From NCBI GenBank assembly GCA_963821735.1, contig CAWGFK010000027.1, forward strand, positions 62,001 to 126,000: DNA of 64,000 bases, written 5' to 3'. The DNA comes from Laspinema sp963821735. GTDB lineage: Bacteria; Cyanobacteriota; Cyanobacteriia; Cyanobacteriales; Laspinemataceae. Below the pieces are notes generated by a model. That model was not told where the DNA came from, ran no database searches, and was given only the letters and a program-made list of their open reading frames with translations. Made by a program: the position numbers and the translations under genes. Shown one piece after another: positions 43,736-51,975 of the stretch; position 1 is the stretch's first letter, and every line of letters starts with the position of its first letter.

Positions 43736-44185
43736 TTTTCCAGAGCTAGCGTTTTCAATTAGGACACAATTTTCCCCGTGGAATATTGTCAGACCTTCAT
43801 GGATAAGTTATATTTAATCCGGTTGGATAATGGCTATCAAACAGATTCAGATCCGTCTCGGGCCACTCAGATTCACCCATGTTACATGAAACTTTATAAA
43901 AGAGTGGGTGATCGCTTGCAACTTGGGAATGGTTCTGAGCTTTCCGGGAGCCATAGGACCTCTATCTATTAGAATAGCCTAGGCAGATCTCCTCAACCAT
44001 CCAGTATCGTAAAAAGTTGATAAAGATGCCAGGGGGGATTCACGGAATTTTAATGAAGATTTATCACGGTTGACGGGGGATACACCTTTATGGTATTTCC
44101 CGGCTGAGATTGAAGCGATTTCCTGCTTGGGACAAGGATTGGGGAATGGTATCATTAATTTTTATTAAATTCAAGTCCTGATACC
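43736..44185. other. 450-bp divergent gap before murF
   Basis: The promoter of murF and that of the unknown minus-strand gene should lie here. No RNA, repeat or plausible small protein was recognised. A start region ATTAAATTCAAGTCCTG precedes the murF ATG without a strong Shine-Dalgarno. Confidence 0.4.
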
Positions 44186-45559
44186 ATGTCTTGTTTTGTG
44201 ACCCTTGCTCAACTGCTTTCCCTCCTGAATGCCCAAGCCCTTCACCCGCTATCGGAGGAACTTGGCGCAAAACAGGCCCTCGGTATTATCACGGATACGC
44301 GCAATTTACAGGCTGGTGAGGTCTTTGTGGCCCTAAGAGGGACACAGTTTGATGGGCATCAGTTTATTGGGTCCGCATTTGACAAAGGGGCGATCGCCGC
44401 GATTGTCGATCGCGACTATGTGAGTCCCAACCCAGACTGGCCCCTGTTGATTGTCCCGGATACCTTGGTTGCTTACCAGGCGATCGCCCATTGGTGGCGG
44501 ACCCAGTTTGACATCCCCGTGATTGGCGTCACCGGATCCGTCGGCAAAACCACCACCAAAGAATTAATTTCAGCGGTTTTGAACACCCAGGGACCTGTTC
44601 TCAAAACCGAGAAGAATTATAATAACGAAATTGGCGTTCCCAAAACCCTCTTAAATTTGACCACAGACCATCATTATGCTGTGATTGAAATGGCCATGCG
44701 CGGCACCGGAGAAATTGCCCTCCTCGCAGAAATTGCCGCCCCGACCATTGGCGTCATTACTAATGTCGGTACAGCCCATATTGAACGCTTGGGTTCCGAA
44801 GAGGCGATCGCCAAAGCCAAATGTGAATTATTAGAAAAAATGTCCCCGGATGGAATTGCCGTCCTCAATTACGACAATTCCCGCCTAATGGAAACCGCAG
44901 CAAAAGTCTGGTCCGGCAAAACTCTCACCTATGGGTTAACCGGAGGAGACTTGCAGGGAACCTTAAAAGCGGGAGATGTCCTAGAAGTCGAAGGCATGAC
45001 TTTTCCCGTCCCGCTTCCCGGGGAACATAATGCTTTAAACTATTTAGCTGCATTAGCCGTCGCCAAACTCCTCAATGTGAGTTGGGAACCGCTCAAATCC
45101 GGTTTAGCCGTAGAATTACCCGATGGCAGGGCCAGACGGTATGAATTAGCCAATGATATAGTGATTTTAGATGAAACCTATAATGCCGGGTTAGAATCCA
45201 TGACTGCTGCCCTCCAAATGCTGGCACAAACCAAAGGAGAACGGCATATAGCCGTCCTTGGAACCATGAAAGAATTGGGAGAGCGATCGCTAGAATTTCA
45301 TCAGCGCATCGGCAGCGTTGCCAAATCCTTAAATCTGGATGGATTGTTTATCTTTGCCGACCCCGCAGAAGCCGCAGCAATGGCAAAAGGGGCCGAAGGT
45401 TTACCCTTTGTAGAAATTATCGATATCGAACAACCGAACGCCCATGATTACCTCTGCCAGCGCGTTAAAGATTGGGTGAAAAAAGGCGATCGTATTCTCT
45501 TTAAAGCCTCTCATTCCGTCCAACTCGATCGCGTAGTCGAAAAATTTCGAGCCGGTTAG
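44186..45559 (+). CDS. murF: UDP-N-acetylmuramoyl-tripeptide--D-alanyl-D-alanine ligase
   Basis: MurF adds D-Ala-D-Ala to UDP-MurNAc-tripeptide, the last cytoplasmic peptide step of peptidoglycan. The 457-residue product has the N-terminal substrate domain (GIITDTRNLQAGEVFVAL), P-loop GVTGSVGKTTTKELI (about residues 114-128), KNYNNEIGVPKTLLNLT, EMAMRGTGEI and the C-terminal domain ILDETYNAGLESMTAAL with VLGTMKELGERS. All Mur-ligase motifs are intact. A REP-like repeat cluster follows. Confidence 0.96.
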   Translation: MSCFVTLAQLLSLLNAQALHPLSEELGAKQALGIITDTRNLQAGEVFVALRGTQFDGHQFIGSAFDKGAIAAIVDRDYVSPNPDWPLLIVPDTLVAYQAIAHWWRTQFDIPVIGVTGSVGKTTTKELISAVLNTQGPVLKTEKNYNNEIGVPKTLLNLTTDHHYAVIEMAMRGTGEIALLAEIAAPTIGVITNVGTAHIERLGSEEAIAKAKCELLEKMSPDGIAVLNYDNSRLMETAAKVWSGKTLTYGLTGGDLQGTLKAGDVLEVEGMTFPVPLPGEHNALNYLAALAVAKLLNVSWEPLKSGLAVELPDGRARRYELANDIVILDETYNAGLESMTAALQMLAQTKGERHIAVLGTMKELGERSLEFHQRIGSVAKSLNLDGLFIFADPAEAAAMAKGAEGLPFVEIIDIEQPNAHDYLCQRVKDWVKKGDRILFKASHSVQLDRVVEKFRAG

Positions 45560-45583
45560 ATTCAAGGTAAGTGAAAACCCACC

Positions 45584-45712
45584 CAGTCGTTATCTTGTCT
45601 GAGTTCGTAGTAACAACTTCAGTCGTTATCTTGTCTGAGTTCGTAGTAAACAACTTCAGTCGTTATCTAATCGTTATCTTCCCCAGTTCGTAGTAACAAC
45701 TTCAGTCGTTAT
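45584..45712. repeat. REP-like repeat cluster, second locus
   Basis: Three units of CTTCAGTCGTTATCTTGTCTG / TTCGTAGTAAC(A)AACTTCAGTCGTT follow each other after murF. The core TTCGTAGTAACAACTTCAGTCGTT is shared with 10630-10716, with an AACAACTTCAGTCGTT variant in place of AACGACTTCAGTCGTT. Just downstream are two AGAAACCCGGTTTCT-type units (45744-45758 and 45795-45809). Confidence 0.8.
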
Positions 45713-45860
45713 CCCACCCGTACAACTTTAAAATTCAGACCCCAAAAACCGGGTTTCTATCCTAGAGTGGTTACAAATTGCCACAAATTTTGTCAAGAAA
45801 CCCGCTTTTTATTCCCTCTCCTGTACCCACATCCTATCCCTTCCTTAAAAGTAGTCAAAT

Positions 45861-46415
45861 ATGGCAATCAGACTAGATCAGATTATAGTCATTGACATTG
45901 AAGCAACCTGCTGGGAAAAAGAACCCCCACCCAATCAAGAACGAGAAATCATCGAAATTGGAATCTGTCCCCTTGATATCACCTCTGGGGAATTACTCCA
46001 AAAAGAGAGTATCTTAGTCAAACCCAAACAGTCCCAAGTGAGTGAATTTTGCACCCAACTCACCACATTAACTCAAGCCCAAGTGAACCAAGGGGTATCC
46101 TTAGGCCAAGCTTGCTCAATCCTCCGAAATAAATATATTGCCCATCAAAGAATTTGGGCCAGTTATGGCGAATTTGATAAACGGCAATTTCAAGTAGAGT
46201 GCGAAAAAAAAGGGGTTCGCTATCCCTTTAGTAATCGGCACATTAACGTGAAAACCTTGTTTTCAGTCATGTATGCCTTAGAAAAAGAAGTAGGAATGGC
46301 TGGGGCATTAGAACGGCTAACTTTGCCCTTAGAGGGAACCCACCACCGAGGTGATGATGATGCCTGGAATATTGCTAAAATATTGGCTAAATTAATTACT
46401 GAACAACGAAAATGA
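45861..46415 (+). CDS. DEDDh-type 3'-5' exonuclease
   Basis: The 184-residue product is a DnaQ-fold exonuclease of the ERI1/Exonuclease III-like kind. IVIDIEATCWEK supplies the first Asp and Glu (about residues 10-14), ASYGEFDKRQF the second Asp (about residue 100), and THHRGDDDAWNIAKIL the His and last Asp (about residues 158-165). All catalytic residues are present. It may act on RNA or DNA. The next gene starts four bases after its stop. Confidence 0.9.
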   Translation: MAIRLDQIIVIDIEATCWEKEPPPNQEREIIEIGICPLDITSGELLQKESILVKPKQSQVSEFCTQLTTLTQAQVNQGVSLGQACSILRNKYIAHQRIWASYGEFDKRQFQVECEKKGVRYPFSNRHINVKTLFSVMYALEKEVGMAGALERLTLPLEGTHHRGDDDAWNIAKILAKLITEQRK

Positions 46416-46419
46416 GCGA

Positions 46420-46974
46420 ATGTTTAATATTATTGACTTAATGGATTGCCGGGATACCTTCCTTGAACCCCTGAGTGAATTACTTCTGAAAGGATTTCGT
46501 GAAAACTGGCCGGAAGCATGGCCCACAATCGAGGCGGCAAGACAGGAGGTTTTAGATTCCTGGGCAGAGGATAGAATTAACCGAATTGCCATCAATGAGG
46601 CAGGTGAAGTATTAGGATGGGTTGGCGGAATTTCTCAATATAACGGCCATGTTTGGGAGGTTCATCCCCTTGTGGTAGCGGCGGATTATCGCCGCCAAGG
46701 GATTGGCAGAGCTCTCTTGAAGGATTTAGAAGAACAAGTCAGACAACGAGGTGCATTAACCCTCTGGTTGGGAAGTGATGATGAAATGAATATGACCAGT
46801 CTTTCCGGGGTAAATCTTTACTCCAATTTGTGGGAAAAAATTCGGGATATTCAAAATTTGCGAGGCCATCCCTATGAATTTTATCAAAAGTGTGGGTTTG
46901 AAATCGTCGGCGTCATGCCCGATGCCAATGGGATAGGGAAACCGGATATTTATATGGCAAAATCCGTGGGTTGA
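46420..46974 (+). CDS. GNAT acetyltransferase resembling AAC(6') aminoglycoside acetyltransferases
   Basis: The 184-residue product has the acetyl-CoA loop YRRQGIGRALLKDLEEQV (about residues 87-104) and a C-terminal HPYEFYQKCGFEIVGVMPDA followed by NGIGKPDIYMAK. Together with VWEVHPLVVAADY and LGSDDEMNMTSLSG this pattern matches chromosomal AAC(6')-type enzymes, which acetylate the 6'-amine of aminoglycosides, more closely than generic GNAT proteins. The native substrate in this organism is unknown, and resistance is not implied. It is probably co-transcribed with the exonuclease. Confidence 0.82.
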   Translation: MFNIIDLMDCRDTFLEPLSELLLKGFRENWPEAWPTIEAARQEVLDSWAEDRINRIAINEAGEVLGWVGGISQYNGHVWEVHPLVVAADYRRQGIGRALLKDLEEQVRQRGALTLWLGSDDEMNMTSLSGVNLYSNLWEKIRDIQNLRGHPYEFYQKCGFEIVGVMPDANGIGKPDIYMAKSVG

Positions 46975-47065
46975 TCAAGAATCCCACCCAAGAATCTATG
47001 ATGCGAACCGGAAAGCCTGTAGCTCTTGTTGTAGCAGTATCCTAGAACGTCGGGACAATCAAGGT

Positions 47066-47133
47066 TAGAAACCGGGTTTCTTGCCCTAAATTATGAGAAT
47101 TAGCAGGCAGTTAGGACAGAAACCGGGTTTCTG
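47066..47133. repeat. Two AGAAACCGGGTTTCT palindromes
   Basis: Copies of the dispersed palindrome occur at 47066-47082 and 47117-47133 in the gap after the acetyltransferase. The wider sequence from CGTCGGGAC (about 47047) to GTCCCGACG (about 47153) forms an outer inverted repeat enclosing both. Confidence 0.7.
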
Positions 47134-47195
47134 TTTCCCTGAATCTCATCGGGTCCCGACGCCCAAGCACACCTTAATTTGATGTCGAGGGATAA

Positions 47196-47954
47196 ATGAA
47201 AGCTTATCAATTTGTCAAAACCGCAACGATTTTCCCTTGGAGACGCTACGCGATCGCCTCCCTGCTATACGCCCTATCTTTAGCTTGTACTGGAACTGTG
47301 AATCGGCAAAGCACTCTTACAACTGCCAACGCCAGTGATACCGAACCGAATATTTCCTATGGGGAGTTAGTTTTTCCCCAACAATCTGACTATTTTATTA
47401 TTCCGGTTGGGTTGGAGGGTGATGGAAAAAGCTCGAAAAGTGTATTTTCTAAGGATATGTATCGAGATTCTGCCTACGATCGCATGAGTCTGATGACGAT
47501 TTATAATTTAATTTTTCATAATCGGCGCACGGGAGAATCGCATTTACTCCTCAGCGAAAATACCTTAATTTCTTCATTTCACCTGATTAATGAGGAAAAT
47601 GAAGCCGGGGAACCGATTAAAAATCAGTTTATGTTTTTAGAGGTGATTCCTGAAGATACGAATCAAGATGGAAATCGCGATCGCCAGGATGCAGTGATTG
47701 GTTATATTGCTGATGCTTCCGGGAAAAATCTCAAACAGGTGACCCCAGATAATACTCAACTGGTGTTCTGGCAAATAGATAAACCGTTAGGGACTCTATT
47801 ACTGAAGGTGGTTAAAGATTCTAATAGTGACAGCAAGTTTACGGGAGAAGATGATATCAGTTTTATCAAGGTTCCCCTGGGTAATCCAGGGATTGGGCCG
47901 GATATTATCACGCCGGAAATGCGCCAGCAAATTAATCAGCGGGTTATGTTATAG
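47196..47954 (+). CDS. Putative lipoprotein with two Asp-rich calcium-like loops
   Basis: The 252-residue product has a signal with a lipobox-like end (IASLLYALSLACTGTV, Cys about residue 31), so it is probably a lipid-anchored periplasmic protein made mature by Lgt. In the C-terminal half, DTNQDGNRDRQDAV and DSNSDSKFTGEDD are DxNxDxxxxxx(D/E) loops like EF-hand or dockerin calcium sites. I do not recognise the family. It forms its own unit after the palindrome-rich gap. Confidence 0.7.
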   Translation: MKAYQFVKTATIFPWRRYAIASLLYALSLACTGTVNRQSTLTTANASDTEPNISYGELVFPQQSDYFIIPVGLEGDGKSSKSVFSKDMYRDSAYDRMSLMTIYNLIFHNRRTGESHLLLSENTLISSFHLINEENEAGEPIKNQFMFLEVIPEDTNQDGNRDRQDAVIGYIADASGKNLKQVTPDNTQLVFWQIDKPLGTLLLKVVKDSNSDSKFTGEDDISFIKVPLGNPGIGPDIITPEMRQQINQRVML

Positions 47955-47976
47955 CATGGCTATTTCCTTCTAATCT

Positions 47977-48189
47977 TGAACAGTTGCCCCAGACAGAACG
48001 GGTAGATATGGGATTGACACAGGCCAAAGTTATAGAGGGGTTGATAGAAGAAGTTACAGATCTCAAAACATCTGTAAAGAAAACAGTCAAACTTCCTCAA
48101 ATCCTCCCCCCTCTACAGATATTTTGAAGAAATCGAAAAACCCCAAAAAACAAGCTAACGCCGAAACAAATGCTCCCGCTGAAGTCTGA
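47977..48189 (+). pseudogene. Remnant of an IS66-type transposase N-terminus
   Basis: A frame reads LEQLPQTERVDMGLTQAKV and EEVTDLKTSVKK. After a frame change it reads SSNPPSTDILKKSKNPKKQA ending at a stop near 48189. A coiled coil followed by an N-S-S-N-P-P-S-x-D motif is typical of the start of IS66 transposases. Nothing downstream continues it, so it is a short relic. Confidence 0.4.
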
Positions 48190-48241
48190 GTAGACCCCCC
48201 CTTTTGTTAATCCTCCCTACCTGAATGCTTACGTTTATTCT

Positions 48242-48670
48242 TTATTGCTCTGTGCCTACAAACCCTGTGTCAGAAATCGGCTGAGAATCGGCTTTTGCAG
48301 ACATGAACCAAGCTGTGCCAATCACTGTCGAATAGCATCCAAACAAAAGCGCTGCATACCGCCCTGCTGTTTCCGGTTGCATATTGCTCATCAGTTCTGA
48401 AAAACTAGCAAGAATTGGAATCTCGCCCAGCATCCCCGGCAAAGCAATACAGATTGCACCCTGCAACCAATCTTTCTGCTTAATTTTCCGCCACTTCATC
48501 ACTCCCAGGAACAAAACGGTACATAGAATGCTTGTGAAACCGACATTCAGCCAATACCCAGTAGCAGAACCTTCAAAGAAGGATGAACCCGTCAGGCGAT
48601 AAACCCACGTTCCTGCGGCCCAAATAACCAAACCGAGCACAATGAAGCCAACTCTATCTCTCATCTTCAT
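48242..48670 (-). CDS. Four-helix membrane protein, TetR-linked, unknown function
   Basis: The 142-residue product has four hydrophobic segments (about residues 8-24, 42-60, 70-90 and 105-122). The sequence MKMRDRVGFIVLGLVIWAAG resembles small membrane proteins of the DUF5367 type; I am not certain of the family. It is divergent from a TetR regulator with two palindromic sites between, so it is likely the regulated target. No catalytic motif. Confidence 0.65.
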   Translation of the reverse strand: MKMRDRVGFIVLGLVIWAAGTWVYRLTGSSFFEGSATGYWLNVGFTSILCTVLFLGVMKWRKIKQKDWLQGAICIALPGMLGEIPILASFSELMSNMQPETAGRYAALLFGCYSTVIGTAWFMSAKADSQPISDTGFVGTEQ

Positions 48671-48697
48671 GGTTTTGCCCTACTTAATCGTGTTAAT

Positions 48698-48738
48698 GTA
48701 ATAAGAGTTACGTTAATCATAACTGTAACAGCTATTAC
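48698..48738. promoter_or_regulatory. Tandem operator palindromes of the TetR/membrane-protein pair
   Basis: GTAATAAGAGTTAC (48698-48711) and GTAACAGCTATTAC (48725-48738) are both imperfect palindromes of the form GTAAY-N4-RTTAC. Each is followed by GTTAA, and they are 27 bp apart in the 83-bp divergent gap. They are the natural binding sites for the adjacent TetR protein, controlling both genes. Confidence 0.6.
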
Positions 48739-48753
48739 GTTAACTGTCAACCC

Positions 48754-49302
48754 ATGAGCCGACCGACTGAACCTGAGAAGAAGCAAGAGCTTCTAGAGCA
48801 ATGCCTAGCTGCTGCGATCGCAGCAGGAGCATTGGAGTGGAGCATCAATACGATCGCCAAGAAGATAGGCACTAGCGGACGAATGCTGGTCTATCACTTT
48901 GGCTCAAAACAAGAATTAGAACGACAACTCATTGGTTTACTAGAGACTCGCTTGCGCGAAAAGCTCTGGTCCTTTCAAAGCCCGTCCTTGGAAGGGACTA
49001 ATTGTCTAGCCGAACCCCTGCTCGAAATGTGGAGCCATTTAACTTCCCCCGCCATGTGTGGCTTGCTGAAGCTGGCGATGGAGCTAAATCAACGTGCCAT
49101 CCAGGGCGACTCAGAAACCCAACATTTCATGGAAGAAGAGAGCCAAAAGTGGGTAGATCATTTATTTAATCTCACCCAAGACAAAACTACCGCTTTATCC
49201 CTATTTCATTTATTTCAAGGCGCAATCCTAGACTTTTTGACGACCGGAAATGCACAACGTGGACAGCAAACCATCAAGGCTTTCGCGGAAACGCTGCGGT
49301 AG
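48754..49302 (+). CDS. TetR-family transcriptional regulator
   Basis: The 182-residue product has an N-terminal helix-turn-helix WSINTIAKKIGTSGRMLVYHFGSK (about residues 29-52), the TetR-type recognition helix with its YHFGSK end, and a variable helical C-terminal ligand domain. It is divergent from the small membrane protein gene, with two palindromes between. The signal it senses is unknown. The 229-bp segment after it (49303-49531) contains no recognised gene. Confidence 0.88.
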   Translation: MSRPTEPEKKQELLEQCLAAAIAAGALEWSINTIAKKIGTSGRMLVYHFGSKQELERQLIGLLETRLREKLWSFQSPSLEGTNCLAEPLLEMWSHLTSPAMCGLLKLAMELNQRAIQGDSETQHFMEEESQKWVDHLFNLTQDKTTALSLFHLFQGAILDFLTTGNAQRGQQTIKAFAETLR

Positions 49303-49531
49303 CTTCAACTTGAGCATCTAAAGACAATCTTTTGGTTACTGTCCCACCTAGAACTCAAGCAACCTAACACTGCCTATCAACCTCGACGGGTTGACAATTC
49401 GCCCTGCGGGAGATTGGCGAATAAAACGTGCAGAGGGTCCCATTGGTTGACTCCGATAGACATCAAGGTAAAGAAACTAGACAACTGACCTGACCCTTTT
49501 GAAAATCCCGATCATGTTCCTTTCTCGTGAC

Positions 49532-50188
49532 CTAAAATCGAGAAAAAATCAGCTCCATATAAGCATCAAATAAGGCTTCAGGCTCTAATTGCTGATCCAG
49601 GAACAATCCATTCCAAATCGTGGCGACCAATCCTGGGGATAGCATGAGAACAGGATACCGGATCAGAACATCGGATGTCAGTTCACCGTTGGCTTTTGCC
49701 TGCTCGGCCAGGGTTTGAATCGAGGACAGAACCGGCTCTAGGACAACCCGTCGATAGGTAGAGACCAAACTGGGGAATTTTGGACCTTCAGTGATAATTA
49801 AACGAAACAAATTAGCTTTGGAAGATTTCTGCAAATCTTCCATAAGTGGACGCAGAGCATGACGCAAGAAATCTTCGATGCGCTCTGCTGATTCCAGGTT
49901 GGGATTTTGAAGGGTCTGGACTGTACTGCCTAGGGCTTCTTGAAGCACTCCCTCAAATAACGCTTCTTTGGTGGGGTAATAGCGATAGAGCGTTCCTTTG
50001 CCCAAACCTGCTGCCTGGGCAACGTCAATCATTCGGGTCCCTTCAAACCCGCCTTCAATAAATAACTGGAAAGCCGCCTGGACAATCCGGGCCTTGGTTG
50101 TGGCCGTTTTAGCAGGGCTTGGCCCCCGGCCAGGGCGCTGCGCCTTGGGTCGGTGTTTGGAGTTTTGAGAGTTGCCATTGCTTACCAT
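49532..50188 (-). CDS. TetR/AcrR-family regulator of the monooxygenase
   Basis: The 218-residue product has a disordered, basic lead (residues 1-28), the TetR helix-turn-helix FEGTRMIDVAQAAGLGKGTLYRYYPTKEAL (about 45-74) and an AcrR-like C-terminal domain. It is divergent from the FAD monooxygenase gene. The 42-bp space to the operator-like palindrome at 50230 suggests that it represses both itself and the monooxygenase. Confidence 0.9.
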   Translation of the reverse strand: MVSNGNSQNSKHRPKAQRPGRGPSPAKTATTKARIVQAAFQLFIEGGFEGTRMIDVAQAAGLGKGTLYRYYPTKEALFEGVLQEALGSTVQTLQNPNLESAERIEDFLRHALRPLMEDLQKSSKANLFRLIITEGPKFPSLVSTYRRVVLEPVLSSIQTLAEQAKANGELTSDVLIRYPVLMLSPGLVATIWNGLFLDQQLEPEALFDAYMELIFSRF

Positions 50189-50229
50189 AGGAAAATTTTA
50201 CAACAAATTGGGGTACCGGAAAATTAAAG

Positions 50230-50245
50230 ATGACTTTTCGGTCAT
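50230..50245. promoter_or_regulatory. Palindromic operator ATGAC-N6-GTCAT
   Basis: A perfect 5-bp half-site palindrome lies between tetR and the monooxygenase gene, 5 bp upstream of the -35 box at 50251. It fits a TetR-family binding site. The ATG at 50230 that begins the longest reading of the monooxygenase frame is part of this site, which argues against that start. Confidence 0.55.
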
Positions 50246-50250
50246 TTTTA

Positions 50251-50279
50251 TTGACATTTCTGACCAACGGGTCTATTTT
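50251..50279 (+). promoter_or_regulatory. Sigma-70-type promoter of the monooxygenase gene
   Basis: TTGACA (50251-50256) and TATTTT (50274-50279) are separated by 17 bp. The expected start of transcription is near 50286, upstream of the chosen ATG at 50347. Confidence 0.6.
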
Positions 50280-50346
50280 GGATGTAGTGATGATAAATGC
50301 TCCAAGAAGAACTCCGATACGTCTCACTCTGAAAGGGATTTTAGAT

Positions 50347-51918
50347 ATGACCTCAACTCATGCAACGTCTGATGCGCCGACCCTGTTGGTGGTTGGCGCG
50401 GGTCCTACAGGGCTTTTTCTGGCCTTGATGCTGGCTCGGCAGGGTGTCCGAGTACGGCTGATTGACCAGAAATCGGGTCCCTCGCAAGAATCTCGCGCTA
50501 TGGGGGTGCAGGCGCGATCGCTGGAATTTTACCGACAGTTGGGCCTAAGCGAAGCTCTGGTGGAGCTTGGCATCCCCACAGGAGATGCCCATGTCTGGGT
50601 AAACGGGCAGGAACGGGTTAATTTTTCCCTGAAAAACATGGGAGAGGGGTTAAGTCCCTATCCGTTTCTGTTAACCCTGGCCCAGGATGTGCATGAGCGG
50701 TTTTTGATTGAACAGTTGGCCGCCTGCGGCATCCAGGTAGAGTGGAACACCGCTTTAAAAAGCCTTTCCCAGAGCGAAACCCGGGTGGCGGCTACCCTGA
50801 ACCTATCAGATGGGTCTGAGGAACAGGTGGAAGTGCTTTACCTGGTGGGTTGTGATGGAGCTAACAGTGCCACGCGCCGGGGCCTGGGCATCGGTTTTGG
50901 GGGCGGCACCAGTGAAGGGCTGTTCTATGTAGCGGATGTGGAAATCAACCAAGATAACCGTGATGTTCACGTTGGTATTTCGGGGGATACCCTCAATCTG
51001 ATGATGCCGGTGCGTACTAGCGGGATGCAGCGCCTGCTGGGGATTGTGCCTAGGCAGGTCGCTACCCAACAGGAGATATCCTTTGCCGATGTGCGAGAAG
51101 CTGCGACTCGCTTGCTCAATATTGAAGTGCAAGGGGTCAACTGGTTCTCAACCTATCAGGTTCATCACCGGGTGGCTGACCACTTTCGGGTGGGGCGTTG
51201 TTTTATTGCGGGGGATGCCGGTCACATCCACTCTCCGGTGGGTGGACAGGGGATGAATACGGGATTGGGAGATGCTATGAACCTGGCTTGGAAACTGGCC
51301 CAGGTGGTCGCCAACCGTGCGGATGTCAAACTGCTGGATACTTACGAACCAGAACGGATTACTTTTGCCCAGCAACTCATTGCCACCACTGATAGTATGT
51401 TCCAGAAGATGGTAGCGGAGGGAGGGTTGGCTCGGTTTTTACGCACGGTGATTGCGCCGGGGCTGATCTGGCTTTTAACTCAGTTCCAGGGGAGCAATCG
51501 GGCACTATTCAAAGCGGTTAGCCAGATTCAGATCACCTATTTCGGCAGTGCGCTGAGTATCGGAGGACGCGGGCGCATTTCACCGGGCGATCGCCTGCCG
51601 TTTGTTCCGGAATTGGACAACCACCAATCCCTCGATCGCCTCGACTGGCAGATCCATGTCTACGGGGAGGCTTCGGAATCCCTAACTGAGGCAGCCGCGT
51701 CTCTCGGGTTACCCCTCACCACCTTTCCCTACAGTCCGGTAGTGAGAGCCGCTGGGTTTGCCCATCATGGAGCTTATTTGATTCGCCCGGATGGTTACAT
51801 TGGCCTGGTGATTCCCCAGCAAAATCCTACTGCTATAACCGATTATGTGCAGACTTGGGGACTGAAGTTTACTCCGCAGACGATGAGCAGACCCGATGCG
51901 ATAAAAATACAAGCATAA
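50347..51918 (+). CDS. FAD-dependent aromatic-ring-type monooxygenase (PHBH/TfdB class)
   Basis: The 523-residue product (from ATG at 50347, MTSTHATSDAPTLLVVGAGP) has the FAD dinucleotide fold VVGAGPTGLFLALMLARQG, the GCDGANSATRRGLGI motif and FIAGDAGHIHSPVGGQGMNT followed by GLGDAMNLAWKLA. The C-terminal ~110 residues look like the thioredoxin-like domain of phenol hydroxylase-type enzymes. These enzymes hydroxylate aromatic or polyketide substrates with NAD(P)H; the substrate is unknown. Control by the divergent TetR suggests induction by such a compound. The promoter and operator within the longer frame favour this start. Confidence 0.9.
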   Translation: MTSTHATSDAPTLLVVGAGPTGLFLALMLARQGVRVRLIDQKSGPSQESRAMGVQARSLEFYRQLGLSEALVELGIPTGDAHVWVNGQERVNFSLKNMGEGLSPYPFLLTLAQDVHERFLIEQLAACGIQVEWNTALKSLSQSETRVAATLNLSDGSEEQVEVLYLVGCDGANSATRRGLGIGFGGGTSEGLFYVADVEINQDNRDVHVGISGDTLNLMMPVRTSGMQRLLGIVPRQVATQQEISFADVREAATRLLNIEVQGVNWFSTYQVHHRVADHFRVGRCFIAGDAGHIHSPVGGQGMNTGLGDAMNLAWKLAQVVANRADVKLLDTYEPERITFAQQLIATTDSMFQKMVAEGGLARFLRTVIAPGLIWLLTQFQGSNRALFKAVSQIQITYFGSALSIGGRGRISPGDRLPFVPELDNHQSLDRLDWQIHVYGEASESLTEAAASLGLPLTTFPYSPVVRAAGFAHHGAYLIRPDGYIGLVIPQQNPTAITDYVQTWGLKFTPQTMSRPDAIKIQA

Positions 51919-51975
51919 TCACTTAATGCTTGTTCTTGCGGAAGTCGTGACGTTGAACATCGGGGAATTATTTTG

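Noticed and set aside
45584..45712. CRISPR array
   Set aside because: Repeats are regular at first sight, but the spacing is irregular, the spacers are not unique, and the unit is a REP-like hairpin also seen at 10630.
49340..49500. Open frame with SPCGRLANKTCRGSHWLTP-like sequence after the TetR gene
   Set aside because: Readable for about 50 codons but with no start, no family resemblance and no extension; probably chance or an unrecognisable relic.
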